Shown here: positions 48,500 to 56,947 of the stretch, in pieces | Numbering within the stretch: the first letter of the stretch is position 1 | Layout of the letters: every line of letters begins with the position of its first letter | Origin: Bacteroidota bacterium | GTDB taxonomy: Bacteria > Bacteroidota > Ignavibacteria > UBA10030 > UBA8401 | Assembly (NCBI GenBank): GCA_035506275.1 | Contig: DATJPT010000017.1 | Location: 112,903-176,902 of the forward strand | DNA: 64,000 bases | Direction of reading: 5' to 3' | Notes under the pieces: model-generated | What the model saw: only the letters and a program-made list of their open reading frames with translations | Database searches by the model: none | Told to the model about the DNA's origin: nothing | Position numbers and translations under genes: made by a program

Positions 48500-49249
48500 T
48501 TATTTTTGAGCTTTGAGTTCTGCTCTGACTCTATTGAGGTCTTCCTGCGTGTCAACGGGGATCGAATCGAGTTCGGTGATGACAGTTTTGATACGGAAAC
48601 CATGCTCAAGGATGCGGAGCTGCTCAAGCTTTTCCGCCTGTTCCAGCGACGTCGGCGTCAACGAAGCATATTTCTGCAGGAACGAACTCCGGTAAACGTA
48701 AATCCCGAAATGCTTGTAGAATACCGCATGCTTAAGCCAGTCGGTGACCTCTTTCGAATCGCGGACAAACGGGACAAGCGACCGGGTAAAATACAGAGCG
48801 TAATGATTCCTGTCGATGACAGCTTTTACCACGTTCGGCGTAAGAAGGTCGTCGAGCGAAGTGATCTTTTTGACCGCCGTGCCGACGACGGCCTCCGGGT
48901 CATCGAGAAGGAGCTGAACAGCCTGATCGATGAGCGCCGGCGAGATCAACGGCTCGTCCCCCTGAACATTCACGACAATATCCGCATCGAGATTCCGCGC
49001 AGCAAAAGCGACCCTGTCGCTGCCGCTTTGGATCGATGACGGGGTCATCACCGCCTTCCCGCCGAACTTTTTCACCGCCGACTCTATTCGTTCATCGTCC
49101 GTGGCGACAACGACCTCGGTGAGCAGCTTCGACCGCTTCGCCCGTTCATAGACATGCTGCACCATCGGCTTGCCGTGGATGTCCGCGAGCGACTTTGCCG
49201 GAAGGCGCTGCGACGCGTAACGGGACGGTATGATGCAAACGATTTTCAA
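48500..49249 (-). CDS. kdsB: 3-deoxy-manno-octulosonate cytidylyltransferase
   Basis: This 249-residue enzyme starts at a TTG (49249). It has IIPSRYASQRLPAKSLADIHGKPMVQHVYERA, VATDDERI, and VVNVQGDEPLISPALID, all diagnostic of CMP-KDO synthetase. It activates KDO with CTP for lipopolysaccharide core assembly, so the organism makes KDO-containing LPS. Adjacent pyrG makes CTP, a sensible pairing. The gaps on each side (about 95-110 bp) hold only AT-rich word-like repeats. Confidence 0.97.
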   Translation of the reverse strand: MKIVCIIPSRYASQRLPAKSLADIHGKPMVQHVYERAKRSKLLTEVVVATDDERIESAVKKFGGKAVMTPSSIQSGSDRVAFAARNLDADIVVNVQGDEPLISPALIDQAVQLLLDDPEAVVGTAVKKITSLDDLLTPNVVKAVIDRNHYALYFTRSLVPFVRDSKEVTDWLKHAVFYKHFGIYVYRSSFLQKYASLTPTSLEQAEKLEQLRILEHGFRIKTVITELDSIPVDTQEDLNRVRAELKAQK

Positions 49250-49344
49250 ATGACGATCGACGATTGACGTTTCATGAAATTTCTTTTCTCAATACGAATC
49301 CTTCGTTCCAGTACCATTCGGCATTCGTAATTCGCGAACCCTTT

Positions 49345-49632
49345 CTACCCGATCACCTTCGGCACTTTAAAGAATGTACCGGTTTTTTCCGGAGCGTTTT
49401 TCAAGGCCTCTTCGGCAGGGATGGAGGGCTTCACAACGTCGTCGCGGAATACGTTGTTCAGCTCGATCACGTGCGACAACGGCTCGACATTCGACGTGTC
49501 GAGCTCGTTCAGCTTCTCGATATATCTCAGGATATCGTTAAGCTCATGGGTCAGTTTCTCTTTTTCTTTTGCGTCGAACTCCAGGCGGGCAAGCTCGGCG
49601 ATGTGTTCGACGTCGTTCAGTGTGACTGGCAT
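49345..49632 (-). CDS. gatC: Asp-tRNA(Asn)/Glu-tRNA(Gln) amidotransferase subunit C
   Basis: This 95-residue protein matches GatC over its full length: VTLNDVEHIAELARLEFDAKEKEKL, ILRYIEKLNELDTSNVEPLSHV, LRDD-like FRDDVV, and the C-terminal FFKVPKVIG. It stabilises the GatA-GatB complex. GGAG lies before the ATG. gatA and gatB are not in the window. Confidence 0.96.
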   Translation of the reverse strand: MPVTLNDVEHIAELARLEFDAKEKEKLTHELNDILRYIEKLNELDTSNVEPLSHVIELNNVFRDDVVKPSIPAEEALKNAPEKTGTFFKVPKVIG

Positions 49633-49723
49633 GCGGGGATCTCCGGTGGATGATGCAAAGAATACAAGAGACAGAAGTCAGGAGACGGGAGACAGGGAAC
49701 TGAATAAAGAGCGTATTCACATC

Positions 49724-50440
49724 TCATGAAAGATGCTCCCGGTAGTTTGCCGAAATAATTTCGCGGACGTTGTTCATCAACGCAATTTCCTCATCCCGGC
49801 TTGAAACATGCCGGGTGTCGATCGGTTTGCCGATCAGCAGCTCGATGGGGCTTGGCCGGATATCGAGGGAGGCCTTCGGCAGAATTTTAAAGCTTCCATT
49901 GATCGTGATCGGCACCACCGGAACTCCCGATTTCGCGGCGAGCGTAAACGCGCCGCGCTTGAACGGAAGAAGCTTGCCGTCGCGCGTGCGCGTCCCTTCC
50001 GCAAAAAGGATGACGGAGCCTCCGGTTTTGATCGCCTCAGCCGCACGGTCGATGCTCTTCATTGCTTCACTCCCCTTTGCACGGTCGACCATGATATGAT
50101 GCCCCCATTTGAGCGCCCAGCCCCAGAGCGGAACGTACGACAGCTCTTTTTTGAACATGATGCGCACATGCGGCAGCACCGACATGATCGCCGGGATATC
50201 GAACATGCTCGCGTGGTTCGTCACAAAAATGTACGCCCCGTCGGGCTGAATATTTTCTATTCCGCGCGCAGAGACCTTGATTCCGCAGACCTTCAGCGTG
50301 AGTTTTGACCACGTGCTTCCCGCCCAAAAATATGTCCTGCCGTCCTTCTCGACAGGCAGGCTGAGAAGGGCGACGATCGATAAAAGAATATTCGTTACGA
50401 CGATGAAGATGATCCTGCCGATGGTCAGCATGAAACGCAT
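49724..50440 (-). CDS. plsC: 1-acyl-sn-glycerol-3-phosphate acyltransferase
   Basis: This 238-residue protein begins with a membrane segment (IIFIVVTNILLSIVALLSLP). It has the four acyltransferase blocks: VTNHASMFDIPA (HX4D), a middle MFKKEL region, ILFAEGTRTRDGKLLPFKRGA and VPVVPITINGS. It makes phosphatidic acid from lysophosphatidic acid at the inner membrane. Its ATG overlaps the M48 stop (TAATG), so translation is coupled. Confidence 0.94.
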   Translation of the reverse strand: MRFMLTIGRIIFIVVTNILLSIVALLSLPVEKDGRTYFWAGSTWSKLTLKVCGIKVSARGIENIQPDGAYIFVTNHASMFDIPAIMSVLPHVRIMFKKELSYVPLWGWALKWGHHIMVDRAKGSEAMKSIDRAAEAIKTGGSVILFAEGTRTRDGKLLPFKRGAFTLAAKSGVPVVPITINGSFKILPKASLDIRPSPIELLIGKPIDTRHVSSRDEEIALMNNVREIISANYREHLS

Positions 50441-51579
50441 TATGCCCTCTCCGCAGCCCGGATCCTTTTTTCGATCGACGGATGACTGTAAAAAAGAAAC
50501 TCAACGAGCGGATGTGGGGCGGTATCCGAAAGGTTCATCTCGGCGAGCTTCCTCATCGTGGACATGAATGCCGGAGCGTTTCCTGTTCTATCGATCGCAT
50601 ACCGGTCCGCCTCGAATTCATATTTTCTCGAAAGGACGTTCGACAAGGGGGACGTCATGAGCGAACAAACGCCGAGCCAGAGCGCGAGCAGCGGCAGGGC
50701 AGCAAGCTGATCGACCGATGAGAACCCGAACCATCCAAGCGACAATGAATACAATTGTGACGTAATGAATAGCCCCGCATAGATGCTCAGCGTTCCGACG
50801 ACAATATTTTTCCAGATGTGGCCATGAACATAATGCCCCAGCTCATGCGCGAAAACGGTTTCGACCTCATCGTCCGAAAAATGCTGCAGCAGTGTATCGC
50901 CGAGAATGATCCGTTTCGATTTTCCGATCCCGGTGAAACCCGCGTTCGCCTTCTTCGTTGTCTTGCTCAGGTTGAACGCAAAAATTCCGGTCACGTTCAT
51001 TTTTGTATTCTTGCACAACGACAAAATCCGCTCCCGTAAGGGTTCATTTTCCAACGGCGTGAATTTATAGAAGAGGGGCATGATGAAAACGGGAACGATC
51101 TTCGACAGGAGGATCGAAACGACGAACATCGCTGTCGCCACCGGCAGCCACCACAGCCCCTGGTATTCCCGCAGGAAGAAATAGAAGAGAAGCGCAAGCG
51201 GAACAACGATCGGCAGGCTGACCAGGAACCCTTTGGTCTGCTCCCACATCCATTGAAGGAATGACTGATTCGATAGGTTGTACCGGTGCTCGACGATATA
51301 ACCGGAATAAAAGCTGAGCGGGAGGGAAAAGATTCCGCTTACCAATCCGAGGATGGCCCCGAAGAGAAGCAGTGCGACGTACGGCGACCGCGTGGCGGCG
51401 TCGGCAAAATTCTGAACGCGAAGAGAGAGTCCAGAAACAATGATCGTTACTGTCACAAGAAATGATATCGCTGTCCCGATAAGGGACAACGTCAGTTTCA
51501 AACGGCTGTATTTTTTTGCTTGAGATGACAGTGCCGACGCATTCTTGGGCTCTGCTTCAACGGCACGAAGGATACTCAT
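50440..51579 (-). CDS. M48 family membrane metallopeptidase (Ste24-like)
   Basis: This 379-residue protein has about four to five transmembrane helices, the zinc motif FAHELGHYVHGH (HExxH), and the downstream Glu in KYEFEADRYAID. LDTALQHFSDDEVETV-type sequence and DRTGNAPAFMSTMRKLAEMN are typical of Ste24/HtpX relatives that cleave membrane proteins. Its promoter is directly next to a repeat element. It is first in the run with plsC, gatC, kdsB and pyrG. Confidence 0.92.
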   Translation of the reverse strand: MSILRAVEAEPKNASALSSQAKKYSRLKLTLSLIGTAISFLVTVTIIVSGLSLRVQNFADAATRSPYVALLLFGAILGLVSGIFSLPLSFYSGYIVEHRYNLSNQSFLQWMWEQTKGFLVSLPIVVPLALLFYFFLREYQGLWWLPVATAMFVVSILLSKIVPVFIMPLFYKFTPLENEPLRERILSLCKNTKMNVTGIFAFNLSKTTKKANAGFTGIGKSKRIILGDTLLQHFSDDEVETVFAHELGHYVHGHIWKNIVVGTLSIYAGLFITSQLYSLSLGWFGFSSVDQLAALPLLALWLGVCSLMTSPLSNVLSRKYEFEADRYAIDRTGNAPAFMSTMRKLAEMNLSDTAPHPLVEFLFYSHPSIEKRIRAAERA

Positions 51580-51621
51580 TGACGAAACAACGCGAGAGGT
51601 TTGGTCTTCTGTGGTTTTTCA

Positions 51622-51650
51622 ATAATACAAAAAGGAAGGAAGAAAAACAA
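51622..51650 (-). promoter_or_regulatory. Promoter of the M48-plsC run
   Basis: On the minus strand TTGTTT (51650-51645), 17-nt spacer, TATTAT (51627-51622). The upstream copy of the element's target duplication begins at 51653, so the insertion leaves the promoter intact but replaces everything upstream of the -35 box. Confidence 0.6.
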
Positions 51651-51661
51651 GGAGAATGCCG

Positions 51662-52174
51662 GGTAGTGTCTCAATTTGATAGGGATCCTTTCTTTCCGAG
51701 AAAGAAAGGACCAAAGAAATCTTTCGTCCGAAGGATCCCTTCGGGGAAAATCGTAACGCGCGGATTCAATCCCAGCCGCACTTCCGCCAATTTCGGTGCA
51801 AAGAAGTTTTTTGAACATCATCATATGGGATTTTTGCACCGAAATTGGAACGCTTCGATTGAATCCTTCCCCCCGCGCGCACCCGACGATTTCGAAGTGT
51901 CGGCAAAATGCCACTGGAATTTCAAGCGAGGAATCGGCGGGTTTGTGCGTTGGGTGCGAGGCGAGCGTTAAGAAAACGGCAAGCTTGTGAGTTGGCATGA
52001 GGAGCCGTTTTCTAGGGCATGTGCGAAGGAAGCATCGCGAGGGTTCCGATTCCGAGAGGCCGTTCCCGCTTTCCAAAACTATGAAAGGCGGGATCCCGTA
52101 AAGCGGGACTTTGCTTCTTTCTCTGGCCACAGAGAAAGAAGAGGGGTCTGGCAAAATTCAAACTGAGACACTAC
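51662..52174. mobile_element. MITE-like element with 17-bp terminal inverted repeats and 9-bp target duplication
   Basis: A 513-bp element is bounded by GTAGTGTCTCAATTTGA (51663-51679) and its inverted copy at 52158-52174, with one mismatch. The 9-bp direct repeat AGAATGCCG flanks it (51653-51661, 52175-52183). Inside are long perfect hairpins: 16 bp at 51788-51803/51833-51848, flanked by a 9-bp stem (GGATTCAAT/ATTGAATCC), and 10 bp at 51971-51980/52004-52013, plus CTTTCT/AGAAAG-rich palindromes near both ends. Two overlapping ORFs of about 150 and 190 codons cover it but look like non-coding frames. No transposase is seen. Confidence 0.8.
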
Positions 52175-52183
52175 AGAATGCCG

Positions 52184-52472
52184 CTGTGATAGCGGGCTGC
52201 TTTGAAAAGTCGACCCTTCGACGCGTCCCGATAGAAAACATCGGGACTTGCTCAGGGTGAGCGAGTGCCACGAAGCGGCACAAGACGAAGGACATCCCGT
52301 CGCCAAGGGATCTTTTCGGGGAGCAAGTGAGCGGAGCGAACGCATCGTCGACGACCCGTCCGTAGGGATGATATCGCTCCTTTTCCTAGAATAGTACCGA
52401 TAATCAAGTCGGCGGGAATCAAAATAATTCGGGCTACGAGCGCCGCTTTAGCAAGAAGTGTCCGGCGGCTTT
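52184..52472. repeat. Hairpin-rich intergenic sequence downstream of the MITE-like element
   Basis: No gene is supported here. It contains an inverted motif CCCGAT...ATCGGGA (about 52229-52255), and blocks such as CCTTCGACG and CTCAGGGTGAGCGAG, which resemble dispersed palindromic repeats common in FCB genomes. It is probably the remains of a second repeat next to the element. It ends at the methyltransferase stop. Confidence 0.4.
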
Positions 52473-53285
52473 CTAGCCCGGTTTCACCGCCACGACGAGC
52501 AATCCGGTTCCGGTCGTGTTGGCTCGCTTGTAGTCGGCGGCCATCAGAAGGAGCGTGAGCCACAAGGTGAGAAGATAATAGAACGGGAGGACGACGAAGT
52601 AGAGCTTGCTTTTGTTCAGCATCAGCATCGGGTACTTAATGCCGAGCCGCCACGCGATGCTGCCGATCGGGCCGTAGGTATAGGTGACTTTTTCCAGGTG
52701 AAACCCGGCGCTCTTCAGTTTCCGGGTAATGTCGTCGACGGAATAGCCGTTCCGCGCATGCTCGCCGATAAAGCTTTCATCGCTTTCGTCGTGCGCGTCC
52801 GAACCGCCGAGGTTCGACGGGGTATTGATGAGCACTTTTCCCCCCGGCTTCAGCGCCTGATAAAAATTCCTGAACACCTGCACGTCGTCCTGAATATGCT
52901 CCATCACATCAACGGAAAGAACAAAATCGAACCTGCCGGTGTGCTTCGGGATCGTCAGATCTTCCACCTCAAACAAGACCTTGCTCAGCTTCATTTTTGA
53001 AAAGAATGCGCGGCAATCGGCGATCTGTTCGTCCTTCACATCCACCGCATAGATCGAAGCTGAGGGGAAACGCTTTGCACAGTAGAACGAGTATTGGCCG
53101 AAGCCGCTTCCGGCGTCGAACATGGCAAAGGGGTCTTTCTTGCCGCCCAGCAACTCCCGGAGCGCACGTTTGACGTACCATTCCCGCAGGAACATGATCC
53201 CAAGAATTGCGTAAAAAAACCTCCGCACGGGCGGGCTCGTCCGCGCGACATTACCGATGACGTTCTTAATTGGGTCGTAGTGCAT
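52473..53285 (-). CDS. Class I SAM-dependent methyltransferase
   Basis: This 270-residue protein has motif I AMFDAGSGFGQYSFYCAK (about residues 55-72), an acidic motif II AVDVKDEQI, and RFDFVLSVDVMEHIQDDV. Its C-terminal part has a hydrophobic segment (VVLPFYYLLTLWLTLLLMA) that may anchor it. As last gene of the glycan operon it is inferred to methylate a glycan or lipid-linked intermediate; the substrate is unknown. An 81-bp gap with inverted word repeats precedes it. Confidence 0.86.
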   Translation of the reverse strand: MHYDPIKNVIGNVARTSPPVRRFFYAILGIMFLREWYVKRALRELLGGKKDPFAMFDAGSGFGQYSFYCAKRFPSASIYAVDVKDEQIADCRAFFSKMKLSKVLFEVEDLTIPKHTGRFDFVLSVDVMEHIQDDVQVFRNFYQALKPGGKVLINTPSNLGGSDAHDESDESFIGEHARNGYSVDDITRKLKSAGFHLEKVTYTYGPIGSIAWRLGIKYPMLMLNKSKLYFVVLPFYYLLTLWLTLLLMAADYKRANTTGTGLLVVAVKPG

Positions 53286-53366
53286 TTTCAGTGATCAGTT
53301 ATCAGTGAACAGGGATATAAAGCTCATTGCGTGTATTCTTCATTTTCTTTTATAACTGTTAACTGA

Positions 53367-54497
53367 TCACTGTTCACTGCTAGCTGTCAGCTGTTCGATC
53401 GCTTCCGTCATTCTCTCCCACGAATATTTTTTCTTTTCACGCGCGGCGCCGGCGGAAAGTGTCTCTTCAAGGCCTTCGTTGTAGAACCGGAGGACCGCTT
53501 CCGCAAGCCTGGAGGGATTGTTCGGCGGCACGACGAGTCCCGAGACTCCGTCCACGACAACTTCGGCGAGGCCGCCGACGTCGGTCGCGATGACCGGTTT
53601 ATCGAAATTGTATGCGATCTGAGCGATGCCGCTCTGCGTAGCGGAAAGGTACGGCAGCATCACGGCATCCGCGGCTGAAAAATATTTTCCGACCATTTCA
53701 TTCGGCACATAGTCGGAAACAACGTCGACCACATCGCGCACCTGCGCATCCGAAATGTGCCAGCGGTACTGTTCTTCGTCGTCATAGTATTCGCCGACGA
53801 CGAGCAATTTGACGCGAAGAGATTTCTTGAGCTCCTTCATCGCGTCGATCATCACATGGAGTCCTTTATACGGGCGAATGTAGCCGAAAAACAGGATCAC
53901 TCTTTCATCGCGGATGTTCAGCGCGGCCCGTGCGTCTTTTTTGCCGAGGCGCGCTCCGAAAATCTCGTACACCGGGTGCGGAACCTTTTTGTACCGGGGG
54001 TTGTCGACCGTCGCCACCAGATCCTTCTCGACAGAATCCGACTGGACGATGTATCCGTCGACAAACTTGAATGCATACCATGTGAATAGTCTGTCCCCGG
54101 GTCTGCGTTCGTGCGGGATCACATTGTCGCAGATCGCGACGACCCTGGTTTTCCGCCCGTATTTGATCAGCGCGCAGATCGTCCCGAAGCAGGGACCGAA
54201 AAACGGAAGCCAGTATTTGAAGATCACGAGGTCCGGATTCCGCCTGCGGAGGGCCAGGCCGACCCTGATCCAATTCAGGGGATTCACGGAATCCATCAGC
54301 TGTTCGCTTGTCACCGGCAGTCCCGGGTCCCCTTCTTCCTCCTGCGATTTTCCCGGGAAAAGGATCTTCGGATACTGCCTCTTGAACGAGACGACTTCTA
54401 CGTGATGCCGCTTCCTGAGATGCGTATACAGCAGGGCGATGTAGTGAGCAATGCCGCCGCGCAACGGATACGCCGTGCCGAGAATGATGATGTTCAT
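53367..54497 (-). CDS. Glycosyltransferase family 4 protein
   Basis: This 376-residue GT-B protein has the N-terminal GTAYPLRGGIAHYIALLYTHL and the C-terminal donor site VILFFGYIRPYKGLHVMIDAMKEL, ADAVMLPYLSATQSGIAQIAYNFDKPVIATDVGGLAEVV with the retaining-GT4 EX7E-like region. It transfers a sugar from a nucleotide donor to a growing surface glycan. It ends 81 bp before the methyltransferase and starts 10 bp after the GT9 gene. Confidence 0.92.
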   Translation of the reverse strand: MNIIILGTAYPLRGGIAHYIALLYTHLRKRHHVEVVSFKRQYPKILFPGKSQEEEGDPGLPVTSEQLMDSVNPLNWIRVGLALRRRNPDLVIFKYWLPFFGPCFGTICALIKYGRKTRVVAICDNVIPHERRPGDRLFTWYAFKFVDGYIVQSDSVEKDLVATVDNPRYKKVPHPVYEIFGARLGKKDARAALNIRDERVILFFGYIRPYKGLHVMIDAMKELKKSLRVKLLVVGEYYDDEEQYRWHISDAQVRDVVDVVSDYVPNEMVGKYFSAADAVMLPYLSATQSGIAQIAYNFDKPVIATDVGGLAEVVVDGVSGLVVPPNNPSRLAEAVLRFYNEGLEETLSAGAAREKKKYSWERMTEAIEQLTASSEQ

Positions 54498-54507
54498 CGC
54501 CCGGACT

Positions 54508-55575
54508 TCACGCCGATGGTTCCAGAAGTTGACGGACCGACTTCACAACCCGGTCCGGATAAAGGTACTGCATGCAATTGTTCGGGCACGTCGGCGAGTA
54601 GTAGCACGTGCACTCGAATTCGGGTTCGAGGATCTCGCCGAGCCCGTACAACTCGAACTCGTGCTTGTTAAAAATATTGTTGAAGAGAACGATCTTCTTT
54701 CCCAGCCCGATCGTGAGATGCATCGCCATCGTCACCGCAGTGACGACGAGGTCACACTGGTCGATGAGGTTGATGAACTGCTTCAGCGGATAATGGCCGA
54801 AGTATTTTGCCTTCGAGGCCCGGGCGATCTTCAAGTTTTTCTTGTGCTCCTGTTCTCCGCCGAGCAGGAAGACCTCGTAGCCCGCCTTTTTCAGCGCGAT
54901 CGCCGCCGCGACCCAGTATTTCTCGGGCCAGAGGCGCGACGTCCACCGTCCGCCGCAGCCGGTATTGAGGCCGACAATTTTTTTCTTTCCGGCCGTCTCC
55001 CACCGCCTGTCCTTCCACGGTTCGAACGGAAGAATATATTTCTCTCCGTTGAAGGCGAACCCGCACACCTCAAAAATCTCCTGCGGATAGCTTTTCGTGT
55101 TCGCTTTGTTCACGTCGTCGAAAACGCCGGTCTGGAATTTCGCTTCTGCATCCTTGTCCGCCGGGGCGCAGACCCCGTTCTTTAAGACGAATCCCTTTTT
55201 TGTGTCCGCCGTAATCTGAAGCGAAAGGGCGCACGCCTCGCGGTCCTTGTCGAGGTTGTACAGGATGTCGAACGTTACGGAACGGAGGGCGACGACATTT
55301 TCCAGCGAGAATTTCATCCGGACATCGACCAGATCGGGGAGCATCTCCGGCGTCAGCGTGAGCCACCAGAGCTTCGCATGAGGGAATTCCTTTTTCAGGC
55401 GGTGAAGAAGCGGCGTCGTTCTAATGACATCGCCGATCGCACCAAGCTTGATGATGAGGATGTTCTTATCGATAGGGGCGTAATACGTGCAGCTGTCGCA
55501 ATGGACCCCGTGCTGCTTATGCGGTTTGCATGGGACATCGCCGCGGAAGTAGCGGCAGTCGGTCTTGAGGATCAT
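54508..55575 (-). CDS. Glycosyltransferase family 9 (heptosyltransferase-like) protein with Cys-rich ends
   Basis: This 355-residue protein has the GT9 fold: ILIIKLGAIGDVIRTTPLLHRLKKEFP near residue 35 and KKIVGLNTGCGGRWTSRLWPEKYW in the second half. Heptosyltransferases of this family build the LPS inner core. Unusually the first 30 residues carry four Cys (CRYFRGDVPC, CDSC) and the C-terminus carries CTCYYSPTCPNNC. These flanking cysteines could bind a metal or form a structural unit. Located in the GT2-GT9-GT4-methyltransferase operon. Confidence 0.9.
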   Translation of the reverse strand: MILKTDCRYFRGDVPCKPHKQHGVHCDSCTYYAPIDKNILIIKLGAIGDVIRTTPLLHRLKKEFPHAKLWWLTLTPEMLPDLVDVRMKFSLENVVALRSVTFDILYNLDKDREACALSLQITADTKKGFVLKNGVCAPADKDAEAKFQTGVFDDVNKANTKSYPQEIFEVCGFAFNGEKYILPFEPWKDRRWETAGKKKIVGLNTGCGGRWTSRLWPEKYWVAAAIALKKAGYEVFLLGGEQEHKKNLKIARASKAKYFGHYPLKQFINLIDQCDLVVTAVTMAMHLTIGLGKKIVLFNNIFNKHEFELYGLGEILEPEFECTCYYSPTCPNNCMQYLYPDRVVKSVRQLLEPSA

Positions 55576-55666
55576 GGGTTCTTGAAAAAAGCGTTGGCGA
55601 TAGCCGGGTGCGGTTCAGGGATACGACGATCGGCTGTAATGAACGGACCGCGTTGCGCTGACGCCG

Positions 55667-56827
55667 TCACTTGATGATTTCCCTGATGGAGTATTCCTTT
55701 TCCACGTGCTGTCCCTTGGTGATCATCTCTCCGAGGAGTCCGATCGACACGAACTGGATCCCGACGATCACGAGGATCAAGCCGACAAGGAAGAGCGGGC
55801 GGTTGCTGAGCGACGTCCTTCCCGCGATCCATTCGGCGACAAGGTAGCCGTCAACGCAAAGGCCGACAAAGGCGGAGACAATTCCCCACACACCGAACAG
55901 GTGCAGCGGGCGGGAAATGTAGCGCGTGGTAAAGAGAACCGTGAGTAGATCGAGAAACCCTCTGAAAAATCTCCCCATCCCGAACTTGGTTTTTCCGTAT
56001 TTGCGGGCCCGGTGCTGAACAACCGCTTCGCCGACACGGAACCCCTGCCAGTGCGCCAGGGCCGGAATGTACCGATGCAGTTCGCCATACACGTTCACAC
56101 TTTTAACGACGTCGCGGCGGTACGCTTTCAATCCGCAATTCGAGTCATGAATCTTCACGCCGGTCATCAGGCTCGTGACGAAGTTGAAAAACTTGGACGG
56201 AATCGTTTTCGTGATCGGGTCGTGGCGTTTCTTCTTCCATCCCGACACGACGTCGTAGCCCGATTTAATCTGCCGGATGAGGTTCGGGATTTCGGCCGGG
56301 TCGTCCTGCAAATCGGCATCCATCGTAATGACGAATTCACCAACCGCCCGCTGGAAGCCGACCATGAGCGCGGCGCTTTTTCCGTAATTCCTCCGGAACC
56401 GGATGACCTTGATCCGGTTGTTGCGAAAATGAAGGTCGCGCAGCACGCGGAACGAATTATCAGTGCTGCCGTCATCGACAAAGATCAATTCGTAGCGTCC
56501 GCCCATGCGGACGAGCGTATTCTTCAGCTGATCGGCAAGTTCTTTGAGAGACAGCTCTTCGTTATAGAGAGGAATGACGACGGAAACTTCGACGTTGCTC
56601 TGCGGGCGGTGCTGATTTGACTGCTGCGGCGGCCTGTTGTCCTGCTGCGCGGAACCGGCAGCGGGGACTTCGCTCATCGAAACCGAAGCGGCGGATGAAT
56701 CCGCGGGGGAGACGCCTTCTGCCGGAGCTGATTCATGCGGTTTTCTGTTCGGCCGCCGGTACCGACGGTACCGTGAGCGCCTGAAGGGTTCGTCATGCGG
56801 CTGTTGCTCGTTCGTTTCTTCTGCCAT
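55667..56827 (-). CDS. Membrane glycosyltransferase family 2 with long disordered N-terminus
   Basis: This 386-residue protein starts with about 78 residues of basic, Gln/Pro-rich low-complexity sequence (RRSRYRRYRRPNRK...). A GT2 domain follows, SVVIPLYNEE, FVDDGSTD, MDADLQDDP (DxD), and GWKKKRHDP, as in dolichol-phosphate-mannose/GtrB-type synthases. Two C-terminal helices (about residues 310-375) anchor it. Such enzymes charge undecaprenyl phosphate with a sugar. It is first in the glycan operon. Confidence 0.91.
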   Translation of the reverse strand: MAEETNEQQPHDEPFRRSRYRRYRRPNRKPHESAPAEGVSPADSSAASVSMSEVPAAGSAQQDNRPPQQSNQHRPQSNVEVSVVIPLYNEELSLKELADQLKNTLVRMGGRYELIFVDDGSTDNSFRVLRDLHFRNNRIKVIRFRRNYGKSAALMVGFQRAVGEFVITMDADLQDDPAEIPNLIRQIKSGYDVVSGWKKKRHDPITKTIPSKFFNFVTSLMTGVKIHDSNCGLKAYRRDVVKSVNVYGELHRYIPALAHWQGFRVGEAVVQHRARKYGKTKFGMGRFFRGFLDLLTVLFTTRYISRPLHLFGVWGIVSAFVGLCVDGYLVAEWIAGRTSLSNRPLFLVGLILVIVGIQFVSIGLLGEMITKGQHVEKEYSIREIIK

Positions 56828-56947
56828 ACTGTAATTCGTAGTCGTTCAGTGATTTGCTCAAAGTAATACAATTCGTACAGAAATGCAACGAGGGATGACG
56901 ATGAGCACTGCCCGAAGATGCCGGGCGAGAACGCGTGATAACTGGCA

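Noticed and set aside
51516..52154. Two overlapping ORFs (151 and 192 codons) within the MITE-like element as a transposase
   Set aside because: They overlap on opposite strands, have no DDE/HUH motif, extend past the element ends, and the sequence is dominated by hairpins.
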